Below are positions 1-12,142 of a stretch of 64,000 nt of DNA, piece after piece. The first letter of the stretch is position 1. Each line of letters begins with the position of its first letter. The position numbers were made by a program, and so were the translations under genes. The notes beneath the pieces were generated by a model, which saw only the letters and a list, made by a program, of their open reading frames with translations, was not told where the DNA came from and did not search any database. Origin of the DNA: Calliphora vicina. Taxonomy: Eukaryota; Arthropoda; Insecta; Diptera; Calliphoridae. The stretch covers positions 115,213,431 through 115,277,430 of the forward strand of contig NC_088781.1 in assembly GCF_958450345.1 (NCBI RefSeq), written 5' to 3'.

Positions 1-1240
1 TGGGCGTGACTTATTCCATATAAAGTAAATTTTTGTTAATTATGTATATGTATAACTATAATAGGAGGTAGTAAGATACAATTCCTTATCGAAATTGAGT
101 TTCCTCCCTATTATTGTATAAATATACTGTATATTCCATATAATACTTATTTGCTCACATCCAAATACAATTTCCCACAAAACACAATACATTTGGAGCT
201 ATTTATATAGTATATGCTATATTGGTATTACTTGTACACATCAGTATTACTAAATGATGCAGTAACAATAAAGTTAGAAATAAGGAATACAACAGTACAA
301 ATACTTATTCTGATAATATAAATGATGATAAGATGATATACTAGCTAACATACTAGTATATACATATAATCATAAAACATCAGGGAATAAGACCAAAAAA
401 AGTAATAGAAACTTAGTCGTTACACAAGTCAGGGAAGGGAAAAACTGTAGTAAACAAATAAGAAAACAAAGCTAAATTTAATAAACAGCAAAGCTTACAA
501 AAATATAGGGAAAAATGAAATGATGAACTGGGAAAAAAAAATATGTTTATGTGAATTTTATTGTTAATTTTGTGTGGATGTTTAAATAAGAGAAAGTTTG
601 AGTTATTGTTTTATTGTTATCAAGACGGACTAATATACATACATACACATATATATATTAAGCCACTACTTTATATTACTGCCAGCAGTATGAGCTGAAA
701 TAAAAAAATATATATACAGGCATCTTCCTTTGTAAATACTCTTACAAGGTGTTTAAGGTAATAAACTGTTTAAAAATGGTGTTGGCTGTAAAAAAATTAT
801 TATTATTTTTTTATTATTTAGATTTCATTTATTTAGCTTTTATTGTAGTATGTGTAGAATTTTTACTTGTTTCCCTCCCCTTTTATTGCATCTGTCTTGC
901 TGTCTGTATTTTTGGATTTCAGGGGATTTTTTTCGAAACATTTTATTTATTGTAGTTGGTTACTTAGCATATATAATTTCATTACATTTGTTATTGTGAG
1001 ATAATGAAAAATATGTAAGAACGCAACAAAAAAACATCGCTAAACACACGTGTCGATACTTTTTTATTTTCTTTGGTATTTCATTATTACTCACTTTTAT
1101 TTGTAAGAAAGGTGTCTGAGTATTTAAATTACAATAACAGGGTTGCCAAAATGATTTCGAAAAAAGAGAAGCAAGGATTTTGATATTATTTAACGACACA
1201 TACTTAAATATACTCCACTATAAATCTAATATTTAACTAT
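1..1240. other. A+T-rich stretch without recognisable genes
   Basis: This is low-complexity A+T-rich DNA with many TATATA and ATACATA runs. The short open frames, such as 749-955 on the plus strand and 960-1199 on the minus strand, are rich in Phe, Leu and Ile codons and match no family I know. They look like chance openings. No exon, RNA gene or element boundary is visible. Confidence 0.6.
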
Positions 1241-1247
1241 TAGTGCC

Positions 1248-1672
1248 ACTAACCGTAGTTAGCCGAATGAGAGCAGAGACCTAAAGTAAATTTATCTCAT
1301 CGTATTGTAGTCATTTGCTAGTCATAGGCAATAAGTTGTAGTTAGCCGACCGACATCCGAGGAATTTATCATATAAGATTGTTCTCATTAGCTATTCATA
1401 GCCAATAAGTTGTTAATAGCCGACAAGAGCTGAAGAATCTATGTCATCATATTGCATCCATAGCTATATTTATCCGTAATTGGTCGTTAGCCGAACGAGA
1501 TCCCAAGCATTTATCTCATCGGATTGTATTAATTAGGTATCTTTAGCTTATAGAGCCAACGAATTCATCTCCTCAGATTGCGTCCGTGGCATTTACTTTC
1601 CCATAATAAGTCGTTAGTCGACCGAGAGTCGAGGCGTTTATCTCGTCGAATTCTCTATTAGAAGCTTCGTCC
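1248..1672. repeat. Degenerate tandem repeat, unit about 72 bp, about 6 copies
   Basis: The words TAGCCGA(C), TTTATCTCATC and ATTGTATCCATTAG recur in the same order at roughly 63-83-bp spacing. The TAGCCGA-like words lie near 1260, 1343, 1417, 1488, 1553 and 1616. Copies differ by many substitutions and small indels, and the fifth is shortened, so the array is old. It stops where mariner similarity begins at about 1700. No coding frame runs through it. Confidence 0.65.
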
Positions 1673-1699
1673 ATTATCAACCCAATTGTATTCCAAAGA

Positions 1700-2475
1700 T
1701 ACACGATAGCTGTGGAAAAAAGATTTCAATAGCAGCAGACCTTTGAAGCATGTGTTCCCGGGGTATCAACTTGTGAGATGTGGTGATTTTGACACGGAAG
1801 ATAAAGATCGCCCAGGCCAGCCAAAAAAGTGTGAAGACCAAGAATTGTAGGCATTTCTAAATTAAGATTTTTGTCAAACTTAACAAGAGCTTTCCAAGTC
1901 ATTAGGAGCTACTCAATCAGTAACTTTAAAATGTCATCTAAACGCAGGCAAATTGGGTACCATACAAATTGAAGCCGTGAGACCTTAAAATACGATTTTG
2001 TATGTTTGAAAGAAAATCATTTTTGCAGCTAAATATTACTTGAGATGAAAAATGGATCCATTGCGATAACGCAAAGTGTAAGAGATCGTACGTGAAGTCC
2101 AGCCAACCAGCTGAATCGACACCAAAGCCAAATATTCATGAAGCTAAGGTAATGCTCTGTATTTGGTGGGAGCGAAAGGGTCCTATCTATTACAAGCTAT
2201 TGAAATCTGGCCAGATCATCACAGGGAACCTGTACCGAATGCAACTGATTCATTCAATGTGAGCACTGTCCGAAAAACGCCCAGAATATGCGGCAGACAT
2301 GAAAGCATAATATTCCATCTTGACAACGTTCGGCCACATGTTGCAATACCTGTTAAAAACTATTTAGAAAGAAGTGGTTGTGGAGTTTTGCCTCACCTTC
2401 CTTATAGTCCAGACTTTGCTCCATCCAACTACTATTTGTTTCGATCGATGCGGATCAACATGTGTTTCAAAATAG
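1700..2475 (+). pseudogene. Decayed mariner transposase (copy 1)
   Basis: Translation in shifting frames gives mariner transposase landmarks in the right order. A helix-turn-helix linker resembling DTEDKDRPGQPKK lies near 1790-1830, NWVPY-like and DEKWIH-like segments at 1945-2060, KPNIHEAKVMLCIWW near 2125-2170, and the DN(V)RPHVA and YSPDFAPSNYYLF blocks at 2320-2440. Stops and frameshifts occur throughout. The third catalytic Asp of the D,D34D triad (APSD) reads APSN, so the copy is dead. The end after YLFRSM is lost, and no terminal inverted repeats are recognisable. The same subfamily appears at 5195-5385 and 29470-29770. Confidence 0.85.
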
Positions 2476-2879
2476 CATTCAAACATTTAAAAAAAGTTCC
2501 CCATTTTTATGTTATACATCAATATATAACAGAAATAATATGAGGATCTTTTTGTGAAGAAACTATACAAATATGTATATTGTATTTTATAAGAGAATTC
2601 AATTGATCCTAAATAGATTTCTAAGGTATTTTCTATCTATTATGTCTTAACTTTATTATTCTCCTCTCATCCCTACTTCTCTCTCTGTCTTAACATCACT
2701 TTTTAGGCAACTCAATGGGACTAACTGGACCCTAGTCTATCTGGATGGCTTCTGTTAAGATAACCTAAGCTACATAGATTTCAAGAGGACAGAAGTAGCT
2801 GCTGCAAAGTAGTATGACAATCAACATTCTGGTTACAATGAGTCAATTACCCCAATTTATATGATATCCAACAGAATAA

Positions 2880-3600
2880 GCAAGAAATCAAGAGCAATGA
2901 TTTCAAATTGGTGAAAACTCGAAGAAGACATGATTGTACTATTGATTGTACTATTGATTGTACTACAAGCATACAAGATGCCGAACATGTGGATGCCCAA
3001 TTGAGGTGTCTACACCTGAAACAATTGAAAAGATTCATGAGCTATATCGGCCGATCGAAGATTGAAAGTGCGAGATATTGTGGAAGCCATGGGTATCTCA
3101 CTTGACTTAGTGGTTTCAATTGTGAATGATCGCAAGATGGGTGCCGCGTTTGCTCGCAATTGACCACAAACGCAATCGTGTGACATTTTCGTAGGAGTGT
3201 TTGGCGTTGTTCAAATCCAATATGACTTCCTCCTTCATGTGCCATATTCTCGGTATTTAGCCCCGAGTGAAAATTTCTTGTTTACAAACCTGAAGAAATG
3301 GCTATGCGGAAAGAGATGTAACTCTAATAATGAAATCATCTCAAAAACAAATACCTATTTTATTGACCTCGAAAAATCTTAGTTTTTTAAGAGATGTAAC
3401 TCTAATGATGAAATCATCTCAAAAACAAATACCTATTTTATTGACCTCGAAAAATCTTAGTTTTTTAAAGGAATACTACAATTGAAGAAACGTTCAACAA
3501 AGTGTATAGAGTTCAAAGGAGACTATGTTGAAAAATAAAATTATTTTTTGTACTAAAACCTGTGTCTCATTCAAAAAGTCACGGAATTATTGTCCCGCCT
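2880..3600 (+). pseudogene. Internally deleted mariner transposase (copy 2)
   Basis: A second mariner type. The N-terminal part reads TPETIEKIHELYRPIED near 3010-3065, then RDIVEAMGISLDLVVSIVND and DHKRNR at 3070-3185. The frame then jumps to the C-terminal part, with APSENFLF near 3260, NLKKWLCGKR and the tail KCIEFKGDYVEK at 3500-3535. The segment with the first two catalytic Asp residues is missing, and the third (APSD) reads APSE. A 12-bp triplication lies at 2931-2964 and a 78-bp tandem duplication at 3313-3468. The 3' non-coding end, with TCATTCAAAAAGTCACGG, follows the stop, and the element probably ends near 3600. Confidence 0.85.
3313..3468 (+). repeat. 78-bp direct duplication inside mariner copy 2
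   Basis: The block starting GAGATGTAACTCTAAT at 3313 is repeated from 3391 with one obvious difference (AATAATG against AATGATG). It covers the coding segment between the KWLCGK motif and the LEKS motif. The copies are nearly identical, so the duplication is much younger than the decay of the surrounding transposase. Confidence 0.9.
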
Positions 3601-3609
3601 TCATATATA

Positions 3610-5190
3610 TACAAATTTCCTGTATTTTTTTATAAAAACCATTTGGATAATTTAAGTATTTCAGCTTACACTTTCATTTAAACTAACTAAAACAGTTGAA
3701 AACATATTATTCAAACAATATACATATAATTATATTAAAATGAATATAACAAATCCACAAAATTATCCTAATTCCCTCACAATTTCCTTTGAATCATTGT
3801 GTTATACAAAATATAATTTCACACCAAAATACACATGGCAATCCACATAAATCTAACCATATTTATTATGTATGTACTATATATATATGATTATATCTGT
3901 TTTATACTCTGTTATGTTACTTTATATATGAATGAATGTATTATATTTATGAATATCTAAGTATAAGTAAGAGATTTATATCTACATATTTCAATCTACT
4001 ATGACTTTAGTGCATTTTTGGGATACACACAATGAAAAATAAAGAAACAAATATAAAAATTATAAGATATAAAGCCATAAGCAAAAATAAAAGAAACACT
4101 AAAGCAGAACATAAATTCAATTATATTTGAGAAAATCTCTTAAGCCAACTGACTGTTTTTGTTTTATCAAACAACAGCAAACCAACTTTCGTTTAAATAA
4201 GTAATTTATAAGGAATTACTTAAATACTATATACCATATATATGAGGAAAATCAAAAATTTTGGAGAATCAATGAAACTGAGTTTAAATGGCTTGTATTT
4301 CTATTGATTTTCCTCATATGAATAACTGAAATATGAGGTTTTTCTTATAGATAAAGTAATAACTAAAACAACAATTATTACATGAATAACATCAACTCTC
4401 TCTCTTAGCTTTTGTTTTTGCTTGTGTATAGAAAGTTTAGGAACTTTATTAAAATGTTGTATTAAATAAAGTTGTTACCACAACGCCCATACCCGGACAT
4501 AACTAACACTAGTTGAAAAAGTTTTGATGCCAATGATTAGTCAATAGAATAGAAAGTTTAAACTCCATTCACACATAGCTGTATTTCTATATATATATAG
4601 AGTTCAATTACAAAGTATTTGTGTGGTTATTGAACTTTAGTTAAATTGTATTTAAAAACTTGTCCATTTATTTTATTTTTTGTTTTATAGAATTTTATTT
4701 TATTTTAGTTTTTTCTTACTATTTGACATGTTTTTAAACGACAAAGTTAAACTTTTGTCTTTATCAGTTTAAACTTTATAGTTTTTAAAGACTCAGACAA
4801 AAACAAAAAAAAAAACTAACACTCACACCAACACCAACACCCCCAACAAACACACATGCAAAACTTTCAAAATATTTTGTATTTATTGGAAAATATGTAT
4901 AAATATAAATGTTGTTATTTTGCTGTTGTTGTGTATTGATTTTAAAAGTTGTATAACTTTTTTTTGTAATATTTCTGAGAGTCATAAACTTTAGTTTTGT
5001 GTATGTAAGAGGAGTTTCCGTTTTTAGAAAAATTTCGAGGTCAGATGAACTTAAAAACATTGATTATGTATATGAAATATTAAAAACATACAATATGTTA
5101 AAATGTTATATTGACTTCTTTAAAATGTTTAGTTCTTATTTTGAAATACTTGTACAATATAAATTTGCTCAAATATTAGCCATTGTTAGT
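3610..5190. other. A+T-rich DNA without recognisable genes
   Basis: The stretch holds ATAT and AACACC-rich tracts, for example a CA-rich run at 4815-4860, and no sustained coding frame. Short frames such as 4785-5060 on the minus strand read through simple sequence and show no domain. I see no element ends here. Confidence 0.5.
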
Positions 5191-5194
5191 TATG

Positions 5195-5385
5195 ACCTTT
5201 TCCCATCTTCCTGGCAACATATGGATTCCGAGCCTGAAGAACTTCTCATCTTTTGAGGCCAAGAACAAACCAAGAATATCGGATACTCTGTTTCAAGGTG
5301 AAGCGTATCCCAGAGAGAGCAAGGTCTGGTCTATAAAGCGGCTGAGGCTAAACTTCCCAACCACTTCCTTCTGCATACTGTTTAA
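5195..5385 (-). pseudogene. Mariner transposase C-terminal fragment (copy 3)
   Basis: Read on the minus strand, this matches the C-terminal part of the mariner type seen at 29470-29770. The shared words include TTCTTGGCCTCAAAAGATGA and GCTCGGAATCCATA. The encoded order is GWEV, a degraded PYSPD-like block (LYRPDLAL), FT.(E/K)QSIRY, then a LASKDE-like block in another frame. Stops and frameshifts make it non-functional. It is truncated on both sides. Confidence 0.75.
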
Positions 5386-6336
5386 CAGGTAAAAATCATG
5401 CATTTAAGGGTTAATATAATTTTTTATGTGGAAATCATAGATTTTAATTCCCCAATTTTTGAATTAAACTAGTTCATATTTAAATTTTTTTCTTCCCAAA
5501 TTTTCAAACTCATACTTAAGGTAATAATTTCACAACATAAATATTTTAAATTAATTTGTTAAAGAAAATTTTATTTAGAGAAAACCCAAAATTACGTACA
5601 TACATATAATATAAAACTGCCCACAAGCATTTAAAGTATCAACTTTTTGTAAATGTTTTAACATGTATTTAACATTTGTATGAAAATAACGTGTCATGCT
5701 TGTTAGTATTTAAAAGCAGATACACAAACAGATGTAAAAATATACATACACATAGATGTACAATATGTATATTCACACAAATATACATACATATAACAAA
5801 TTTATATATGTAAGTATATACATATATCTATGTTTGTTTATCTCTAGACAATTATAATCATAAATATAAATGACCGACCTATCATAACAGTATAAATGCC
5901 CTCTTACATATACTATAAATACACACACATACATACCACTTCCTGTAGGTAAGTGTCAATGTGTGTTAAAATGTATATGTATACGAACATGAATGCCTGG
6001 GAATTTAAACGTTTGTTTTTGTTACAAAACGGAATTTATATCAAAATGTAACCACCAACCATGCTTAGACAATTGTTGTGTACAACGTGTCCCAAATGTT
6101 CCAGAACGAATTTGTTTTTATTCCTGGTTTTTATAGATTTTTATGTAGGTTAGGATTTTTCTTTCTAGTTTCCATGAAATTTGTTTTATAAATGTCAATA
6201 AAAGGAGTTTGATTTCATAACAATTGTTAATATGATTTTGTTGGTTTTTGTTTTACTATGTGTAAATATTTGCTTTAAAAGGTAAAGTTATGAAAATGTT
6301 GCAATCAAATACTTAAATTAATGTACAACAATAGAA
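5386..6336. other. A+T-rich DNA without recognisable genes
   Basis: Mixed A+T-rich sequence with ACATACATA and TATATGTA runs, mainly 5590-5960. It leads directly into the 11-bp array. No coding frame of note was found on either strand. Confidence 0.5.
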
Positions 6337-6338
6337 TG

Positions 6339-8404
6339 GAACTAGAACAGAACTAGAACAGAACTAGAACAGAACTAGAACAGAACTAGAACAGAACTAG
6401 AACAGAACTAGAACAGAACTAGAACAGAACTAGAACAGAACTAGAACAGAACTAGAACAGAACTAGAACAGAACTAGAACAGAACTAGAACAGAACTAGA
6501 ACAGAACTAGAACAGAACTAGAACAGAACTAGAACAGAACTAGAACAGAACTAGAACAGAACTAGAACAGAACTAGAACAGAACTAGAACAGAACTAGAA
6601 CAGAACTAGAACAGAACTAGAACAGAACTAGAACAGAACTAGAACAGAACTAGAACAGAACTAGAACAGAACTAGAACAGAACTAGAACAGAACTAGAAC
6701 AGAACTAGAACAGAACTAGAACAGAACTAGAACAGAACTAGAACAGAACTAGAACAGAACTAGAACAGAACTAGAACAGAACTAGAACAGAACTAGAACA
6801 GAACTAGAACAGAACTAGAACAGAACTAGAACAGAACTAGAACAGAACTAGAACAGAACTAGAACAGAACTAGAACAGAACTAGAACAGAACTAGAACAG
6901 AACTAGAACAGAACTAGAACAGAACTAGAACAGAACTAGAACAGAACTAGAACAGAACTAGAACAGAACTAGAACAGAACTAGAACAGAACTAGAACAGA
7001 ACTAGAACAGAACTAGAACAGAACTAGAACAGAACTAGAACAGAACTAGAACAGAACTAGAACAGAACTAGAACAGAACTAGAACAGAACTAGAACAGAA
7101 CTAGAACAGAACTAGAACAGAACTAGAACAGAACTAGAACAGAACTAGAACAGAACTAGAACAGAACTAGAACAGAACTAGAACAGAACTAGAACAGAAC
7201 TAGAACAGAACTAGAACAGAACTAGAACAGAACTAGAACAGAACTAGAACAGAACTAGAACAGAACTAGAACAGAACTAGAACAGAACTAGAACAGAACT
7301 AGAACAGAACTAGAACAGAACTAGAACAGAACTAGAACAGAACTAGAACAGAACTAGAACAGAACTAGAACAGAACTAGAACAGAACTAGAACAGAACTA
7401 GAACAGAACTAGAACAGAACTAGAACAGAACTAGAACAGAACTAGAACAGAACTAGAACAGAACTAGAACAGAACTAGAACAGAACTAGAACAGAACTAG
7501 AACAGAACTAGAACAGAACTAGAACAGAACTAGAACAGAACTAGAACAGAACTAGAACAGAACTAGAACAGAACTAGAACAGAACTAGAACAGAACTAGA
7601 ACAGAACTAGAACAGAACTAGAACAGAACTAGAACAGAACTAGAACAGAACTAGAACAGAACTAGAACAGAACTAGAACAGAACTAGAACAGAACTAGAA
7701 CAGAACTAGAACAGAACTAGAACAGAACTAGAACAGAACTAGAACAGAACTAGAACAGAACTAGAACAGAACTAGAACAGAACTAGAACAGAACTAGAAC
7801 AGAACTAGAACAGAACTAGAACAGAACTAGAACAGAACTAGAACAGAACTAGAACAGAACTAGAACAGAACTAGAACAGAACTAGAACAGAACTAGAACA
7901 GAACTAGAACAGAACTAGAACAGAACTAGAACAGAACTAGAACAGAACTAGAACAGAACTAGAACAGAACTAGAACAGAACTAGAACAGAACTAGAACAG
8001 AACTAGAACAGAACTAGAACAGAACTAGAACAGAACTAGAACAGAACTAGAACAGAACTAGAACAGAACTAGAACAGAACTAGAACAGAACTAGAACAGA
8101 ACTAGAACAGAACTAGAACAGAACTAGAACAGAACTAGAACAGAACTAGAACAGAACTAGAACAGAACTAGAACAGAACTAGAACAGAACTAGAACAGAA
8201 CTAGAACAGAACTAGAACAGAACTAGAACAGAACTAGAACAGAACTAGAACAGAACTAGAACAGAACTAGAACAGAACTAGAACAGAACTAGAACAGAAC
8301 TAGAACAGAACTAGAACAGAACTAGAACAGAACTAGAACAGAACTAGAACAGAACTAGAACAGAACTAGAACAGAACTAGAACAGAACTAGAACTAGAAC
8401 AGAA
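6339..8404. repeat. Perfect 11-bp tandem repeat array (AACTAGAACAG)n, about 187 copies
   Basis: The unit AACTAGAACAG repeats head to tail for about 2.06 kb. The phase is exact: lines of sequence 660 bases (60 units) apart carry the same register at 6361, 7021, 7681 and 8341, so no net indel occurred. Only the last unit is irregular, with one 6-bp GAACTA inserted just before the array ends at AGAATTTTTT. An 11-bp period is not a multiple of three, and every frame meets TAG, so the array is not coding. The uniformity points to very recent amplification or homogenisation, or to an assembly that guessed the copy number. Confidence 0.97.
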
Positions 8405-8627
8405 TTTTTTTAAATTCTACAAATCTTCTCTATAGGACTTTTGAAAACTTCTTTGGAGAGTTTATGCAAGTTGTATTACCTCATCAAAGACATCTATGGC
8501 ATTTTGTAAAAAATATCACCAATTATTAAAAATTATTGCTATCTGTGCTACCAAGGATTTATACAGATGTTCACTAAATACCTTTATATTTTTCAGCAAT
8601 TTTTCGTGTGCAATCCTTAGAAAAAAT

Positions 8628-8945
8628 CTGAAGTAGAACCTGAACTAGAAGGTGAATTAGAAACTGAACTAGAACCTGAAAGGGATACGAACACCAACCG
8701 GAACTGGAACCTGAACCAGAAACTGAACTAGAACCTAAACTAAAAACTGAATAGGACCTGAACTAGAACCTGAACTAGAAGTGGAATTAGAAACTTAATT
8801 AGACTCTGAAGTAAAACCTGAACTATACCCTCAACTATACCCTGAACTAGAACTTGAACTAAAACCGGAATAAGAACCTGAACTAGAACATAAACCTGAA
8901 CGAGAAATTGAAATAAAACCTGAACTGGAACTCAACTATGAATGT
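8628..8945. repeat. Degenerate 12-bp repeats (GAACTAGAACCT-like)
   Basis: About 26 variants of GAACTAGAACCT and GAACCTGAACTA follow one another with many substitutions, such as GAATTAGAAACT, GAACTATACCCT and GAACTGGAACCT. The unit is 12 bp here, against 11 bp in the neighbouring array, from which it is separated by 223 bp of unrelated A+T-rich DNA. It looks like the older parental repeat. The 12-bp period would allow an open frame, but TAG and TAA codons interrupt it. Confidence 0.85.
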
Positions 8946-10700
8946 GGCCGCAACCCAAGTTTTTCCAGTTAAACTCAATGATACAAAAGCAAAAATTGTG
9001 AGTGTTTATTCAACTTTGTCCTTGACTTTCCAAGACAAACACTCTGTGTTTAATTTAGCAAATTGCCAAATAACAAATAATTAGCCACGTGCTGTGTGTG
9101 TGCCGTTTTCAAGATGCTCAATTTAAATAAAATTTAAATAAACAAAACTCTTTATTAAAGTTTATTTTTGTGTACGCTTTTGAATCTTTAAAATTCATTT
9201 AAGTGCTTGAATAAATTTTCTAACTTTTTTTTCCCAGTTTTATTTATATTTCAAAACAACTGCAATACAGCCAGTTATTAAGGGTTTTACAAACACCAAT
9301 CAAACTTGACACATAAAAAAAATTACCCGGGGAGAGAAAGAGGAAAAAAATAACAGAAATATTCAAATAGAAAAAAACACATTTAATAAACCACAAATTA
9401 AACAAAAAGGGAGAATTTTTATAGAAATAAAATGAAAAAAAATCAGAAATAATAAATACAACACAAATAGCAACTGGCAGGAAAACAGAGCGAGATTGAA
9501 AGACCGACCAACAAACCAACCAACCGACCGACAATCAACAGCGCCACAACTACATGAAAAGTGTTTGGAAACAAAAAATATACACACAAACACTCCCCAC
9601 ACTTCAATATTCAACAGTTTGTTCAAAAGAGGTCGCTCGTCATTACTGCAAGAACAAAAACTGTGAATAGAAAAAAGGAGTAAATTACGTTACTTTACAG
9701 TGATTGGGAAAAAAAACCTAAAGAGACAGAAAAAAAATCACATAAAAAGACTTTATATTTATATGAACACAAGAAGAAAAAATAAAAAAAATATATAGAA
9801 CCGGAATATGTTGTGAATGAAGCTTGTCAAAAGAAGGAGGTTTAACATTGATTGAATATTGAATGATTGAAATAAAGAATTGTATGAATGAGTGGCAAAG
9901 GAAAAAAAGTCAACCGCACACAAGCACACAAATCAATATGAAATGAAATACGACTAATACAACAGCACCAGCAGCAGCAGTGTGAGATTGTGATTCCTTT
10001 TCTTGCATGAATCCTTTGGCATCTATTCTCTAATGGTGTCACACAAACAAAACCATGAACTCTCATACATCTGTATTTGTATGTATGTGGCTCTACTTTG
10101 TTGTGGTATAAGTGGTTAAGTATGATAGAAAAGAGAGAAAGAGCAAAATACGAGGCAAAAAAAAAAGCCCTGAACAGTAGAGAGTATGAAATAATAAGAA
10201 AAAGTCGGTTAAGGTTGATTGCTGTTGTTAGTATTGTTGGTGTTGTTGCTGTTGCAGGAAAGTGTTAAGAGGATGAGGAAAATGGAAAATGATAATGATG
10301 TTTGACAGATTTATGAGAGAATTGTGTATTTGATTCATATTCTTTTGCTTTTTTTTCTGCTCTGCTCAGTTCAGTTCTGTTCGGTTCTTTTGCTGTTAGT
10401 ATTTTCTTTAAACATTTTGAATTATGACTGAAAATGGAAAATAAAGTATATGAAGGATTAATTTATATTATTTCAGATTTTATAGCAGCTGAATGGTTTT
10501 TAGGAATAAATAAATAAATATTTTTTCAAACTCATTGTGAATGTTTGAATGGAGAGCTTTAAATTAAAGAGAAGTGGTTAAAGTAACTATATTTTAAAGT
10601 GGATTTATGAATACAATGATCTATAGAAGTCATATCTAGGGATGTATTTTACTACATATTATAATATAAATGACTTAATTTCAGAATAAAACACTGTTTT
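8946..10700. other. Unique CA-rich region, no supported gene
   Basis: Non-repetitive DNA with CAACC/CCGACC runs (9500-9535), ACACACAAACACTCC (9583-9600), CAGCACCAGCAGCAGCAG (9962-9980) and GTTGTTGCTGTTGC (10237-10255). Such composition is common in fly 5' untranslated regions and enhancers, but no start codon, frame or splice site can be assigned with confidence. Open frames on the minus strand (9244-9626) are Phe/Cys-rich shadows of the CA-rich strand. Confidence 0.4.
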
Positions 10701-10712
10701 TTTATTTATGCG

Positions 10713-10930
10713 CAGAGAAACCAGATTAGTTATAGCAACCGAATTTGTTGCCAATCGAATGATTCGGTTGCACACATAGAATTTTTCAGTTCTAACAACA
10801 GAAAGTCAGTTGATAAATAAGAATTTCAGTTGAGGTATCCAAACTTTAGTTAGCTCTTACAAAATATTGTAGTCATAACTGTAAAATTCGTTCACTAAAT
10901 TTAGTTGCTATCACGAATCTATTTTCTCTG
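10713..10930. mobile_element. Short MITE-like element with ~35-bp inverted ends
   Basis: The left end CAGAGAAACCAGATTAGTTA, followed by TAGCAACCGAATTT, is mirrored at the right end, whose reverse complement reads CAGAGAAAATAGATTCGTGA, then TAGCAACTAAATTT. The element is about 218 bp, non-coding, and A+T-rich inside. CAGAGAA is a terminus type seen in hAT elements, but I could not find a matching 8-bp target duplication, so the superfamily is open. Confidence 0.6.
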
Positions 10931-11379
10931 TGTGGTGATTAGTACAAAAAAAAGCTGTTTGAAAAAGACAAACTTTATGAAGTGACTAATTTAGATAGAC
11001 AGAAATGTTTCATCTAGAATTGAGTTGTCCAGCAGCATCTGAACAGAAAAGTTTAATTCATTGTATGAAGTCGAATTTAAGTTATAAAGTCGAATTAAAG
11101 TTTAAAGTTCAATTTAACCCAGCAAAAATTGTGTGAATTTTAGTAATGGCAACTAGTTACCACATACATTATTTTGTAATGAGTTGTCGTTAATCAGCAC
11201 ATTATTTTATTTAGTAGAGTAGGTACTTATTTTCACACAGGTTGATAATGAACTTTTGCATTTAGCACAACTTTCTAGAGTATTTGATTAAAAAAACGAG
11301 ACGTTAGTGGTTCAACACAAACATAACTAGTGCTTCTGTCAAATAGCAAACAGTTATCACTTAGCTCCAATATTACCAA

Positions 11380-12122
11380 TTTATCGAATATTTTCTAACG
11401 AATAATTATTCGAACATTTTAAAAATTACCATTTTCGAATAACGAATAATTCGAACAATTTTATGTACATTAATCGATGTTAAACATCGTTAGACATCTT
11501 TGTCTAACATTGTTATAAACTTTTTGCGATTTTATAAATTCATCAATTACTGTCTGACTTCAAATTAGACACATTCACTGACAATGAATCAAACTTTGGA
11601 CAGATTTATGTAATTCCCTAAGACCACATTCTTAAGCAACAAATCGGCAACGTTGATTGAGCTTGAGGGTGTAATAGAATTTGTTATTAATAATTTAGAA
11701 AAAGTGAATAATCCATTTACTAAAGAATTAGTTACTCATTTTAAAACACAAACATAAAAAAGTTCTTTAAAGCATTTCTCCAAAATGAAAACTAAAGAAT
11801 TTGTAGATTGTTCCGGAGGGAATCTGATCAGAATATTCCTGATGAAAATTTAATGATGGACTTTGTTTTCGAATGTTTTTTTAACATTATCAATACAAGG
11901 ATTGTTAACTTTAACGTTATTTTTTTCTTTTTCTTTAATAATAAAATATTAAAAAACCTACACCAAAACATCATTCTTTACTTTAAAAAAAAAATTAAAT
12001 TCTTCGAATAATTCGATTAATTTTAAACGTGTGATCAAATTATTCGAACAAGTTAAAATCTCTTTTTCGAATTAGCCGTTTTATTTGAACAAGAGAAAAT
12101 TCTAATAATTTGAATACCCTAC
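11380..12122. mobile_element. Truncated, internally deleted copy of the AGGGTATTC hAT element
   Basis: It shares long segments with the complete copy at 21884-23257: TAACGAATAATTATTCGAAC, AATAACGAATAATTCGAACA, then GATGTTAAACATCGTTRGACATC, ACAATGA..CAAACTTTGGACAG and TAATGATGGACTTTGTTTTC. The right end GAATACCCTA is intact at 12113-12122. The left terminus is lost or diverged, and about 600 bp is missing relative to the 22-kb copy. No usable transposase frame remains. The CsRn1-type retrotransposon begins only 20 bp further on. Confidence 0.75.
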
Positions 12123-12142
12123 TAGTTAATACTCCTAGACAT

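Noticed and set aside
2163..2543. 126-codon open frame as an intact gene
   Set aside because: Only its C-terminal third is in the mariner frame; the first part is an out-of-frame reading of the same decayed transposase.
6339..8404. CRISPR array or coding repeat protein
   Set aside because: The unit is 11 bp with no spacers, and the period is not a multiple of three with TAG in every frame.
6339..8404. Heat-shock element array (repeated GAA)
   Set aside because: Heat-shock elements need alternating GAA and TTC blocks; here GAA occurs only in direct orientation.
9244..9626. Cys/Phe-rich membrane protein on the minus strand
   Set aside because: It reads the complement of CA-rich, A-rich sequence; no signal peptide plus domain pattern and no splice context.
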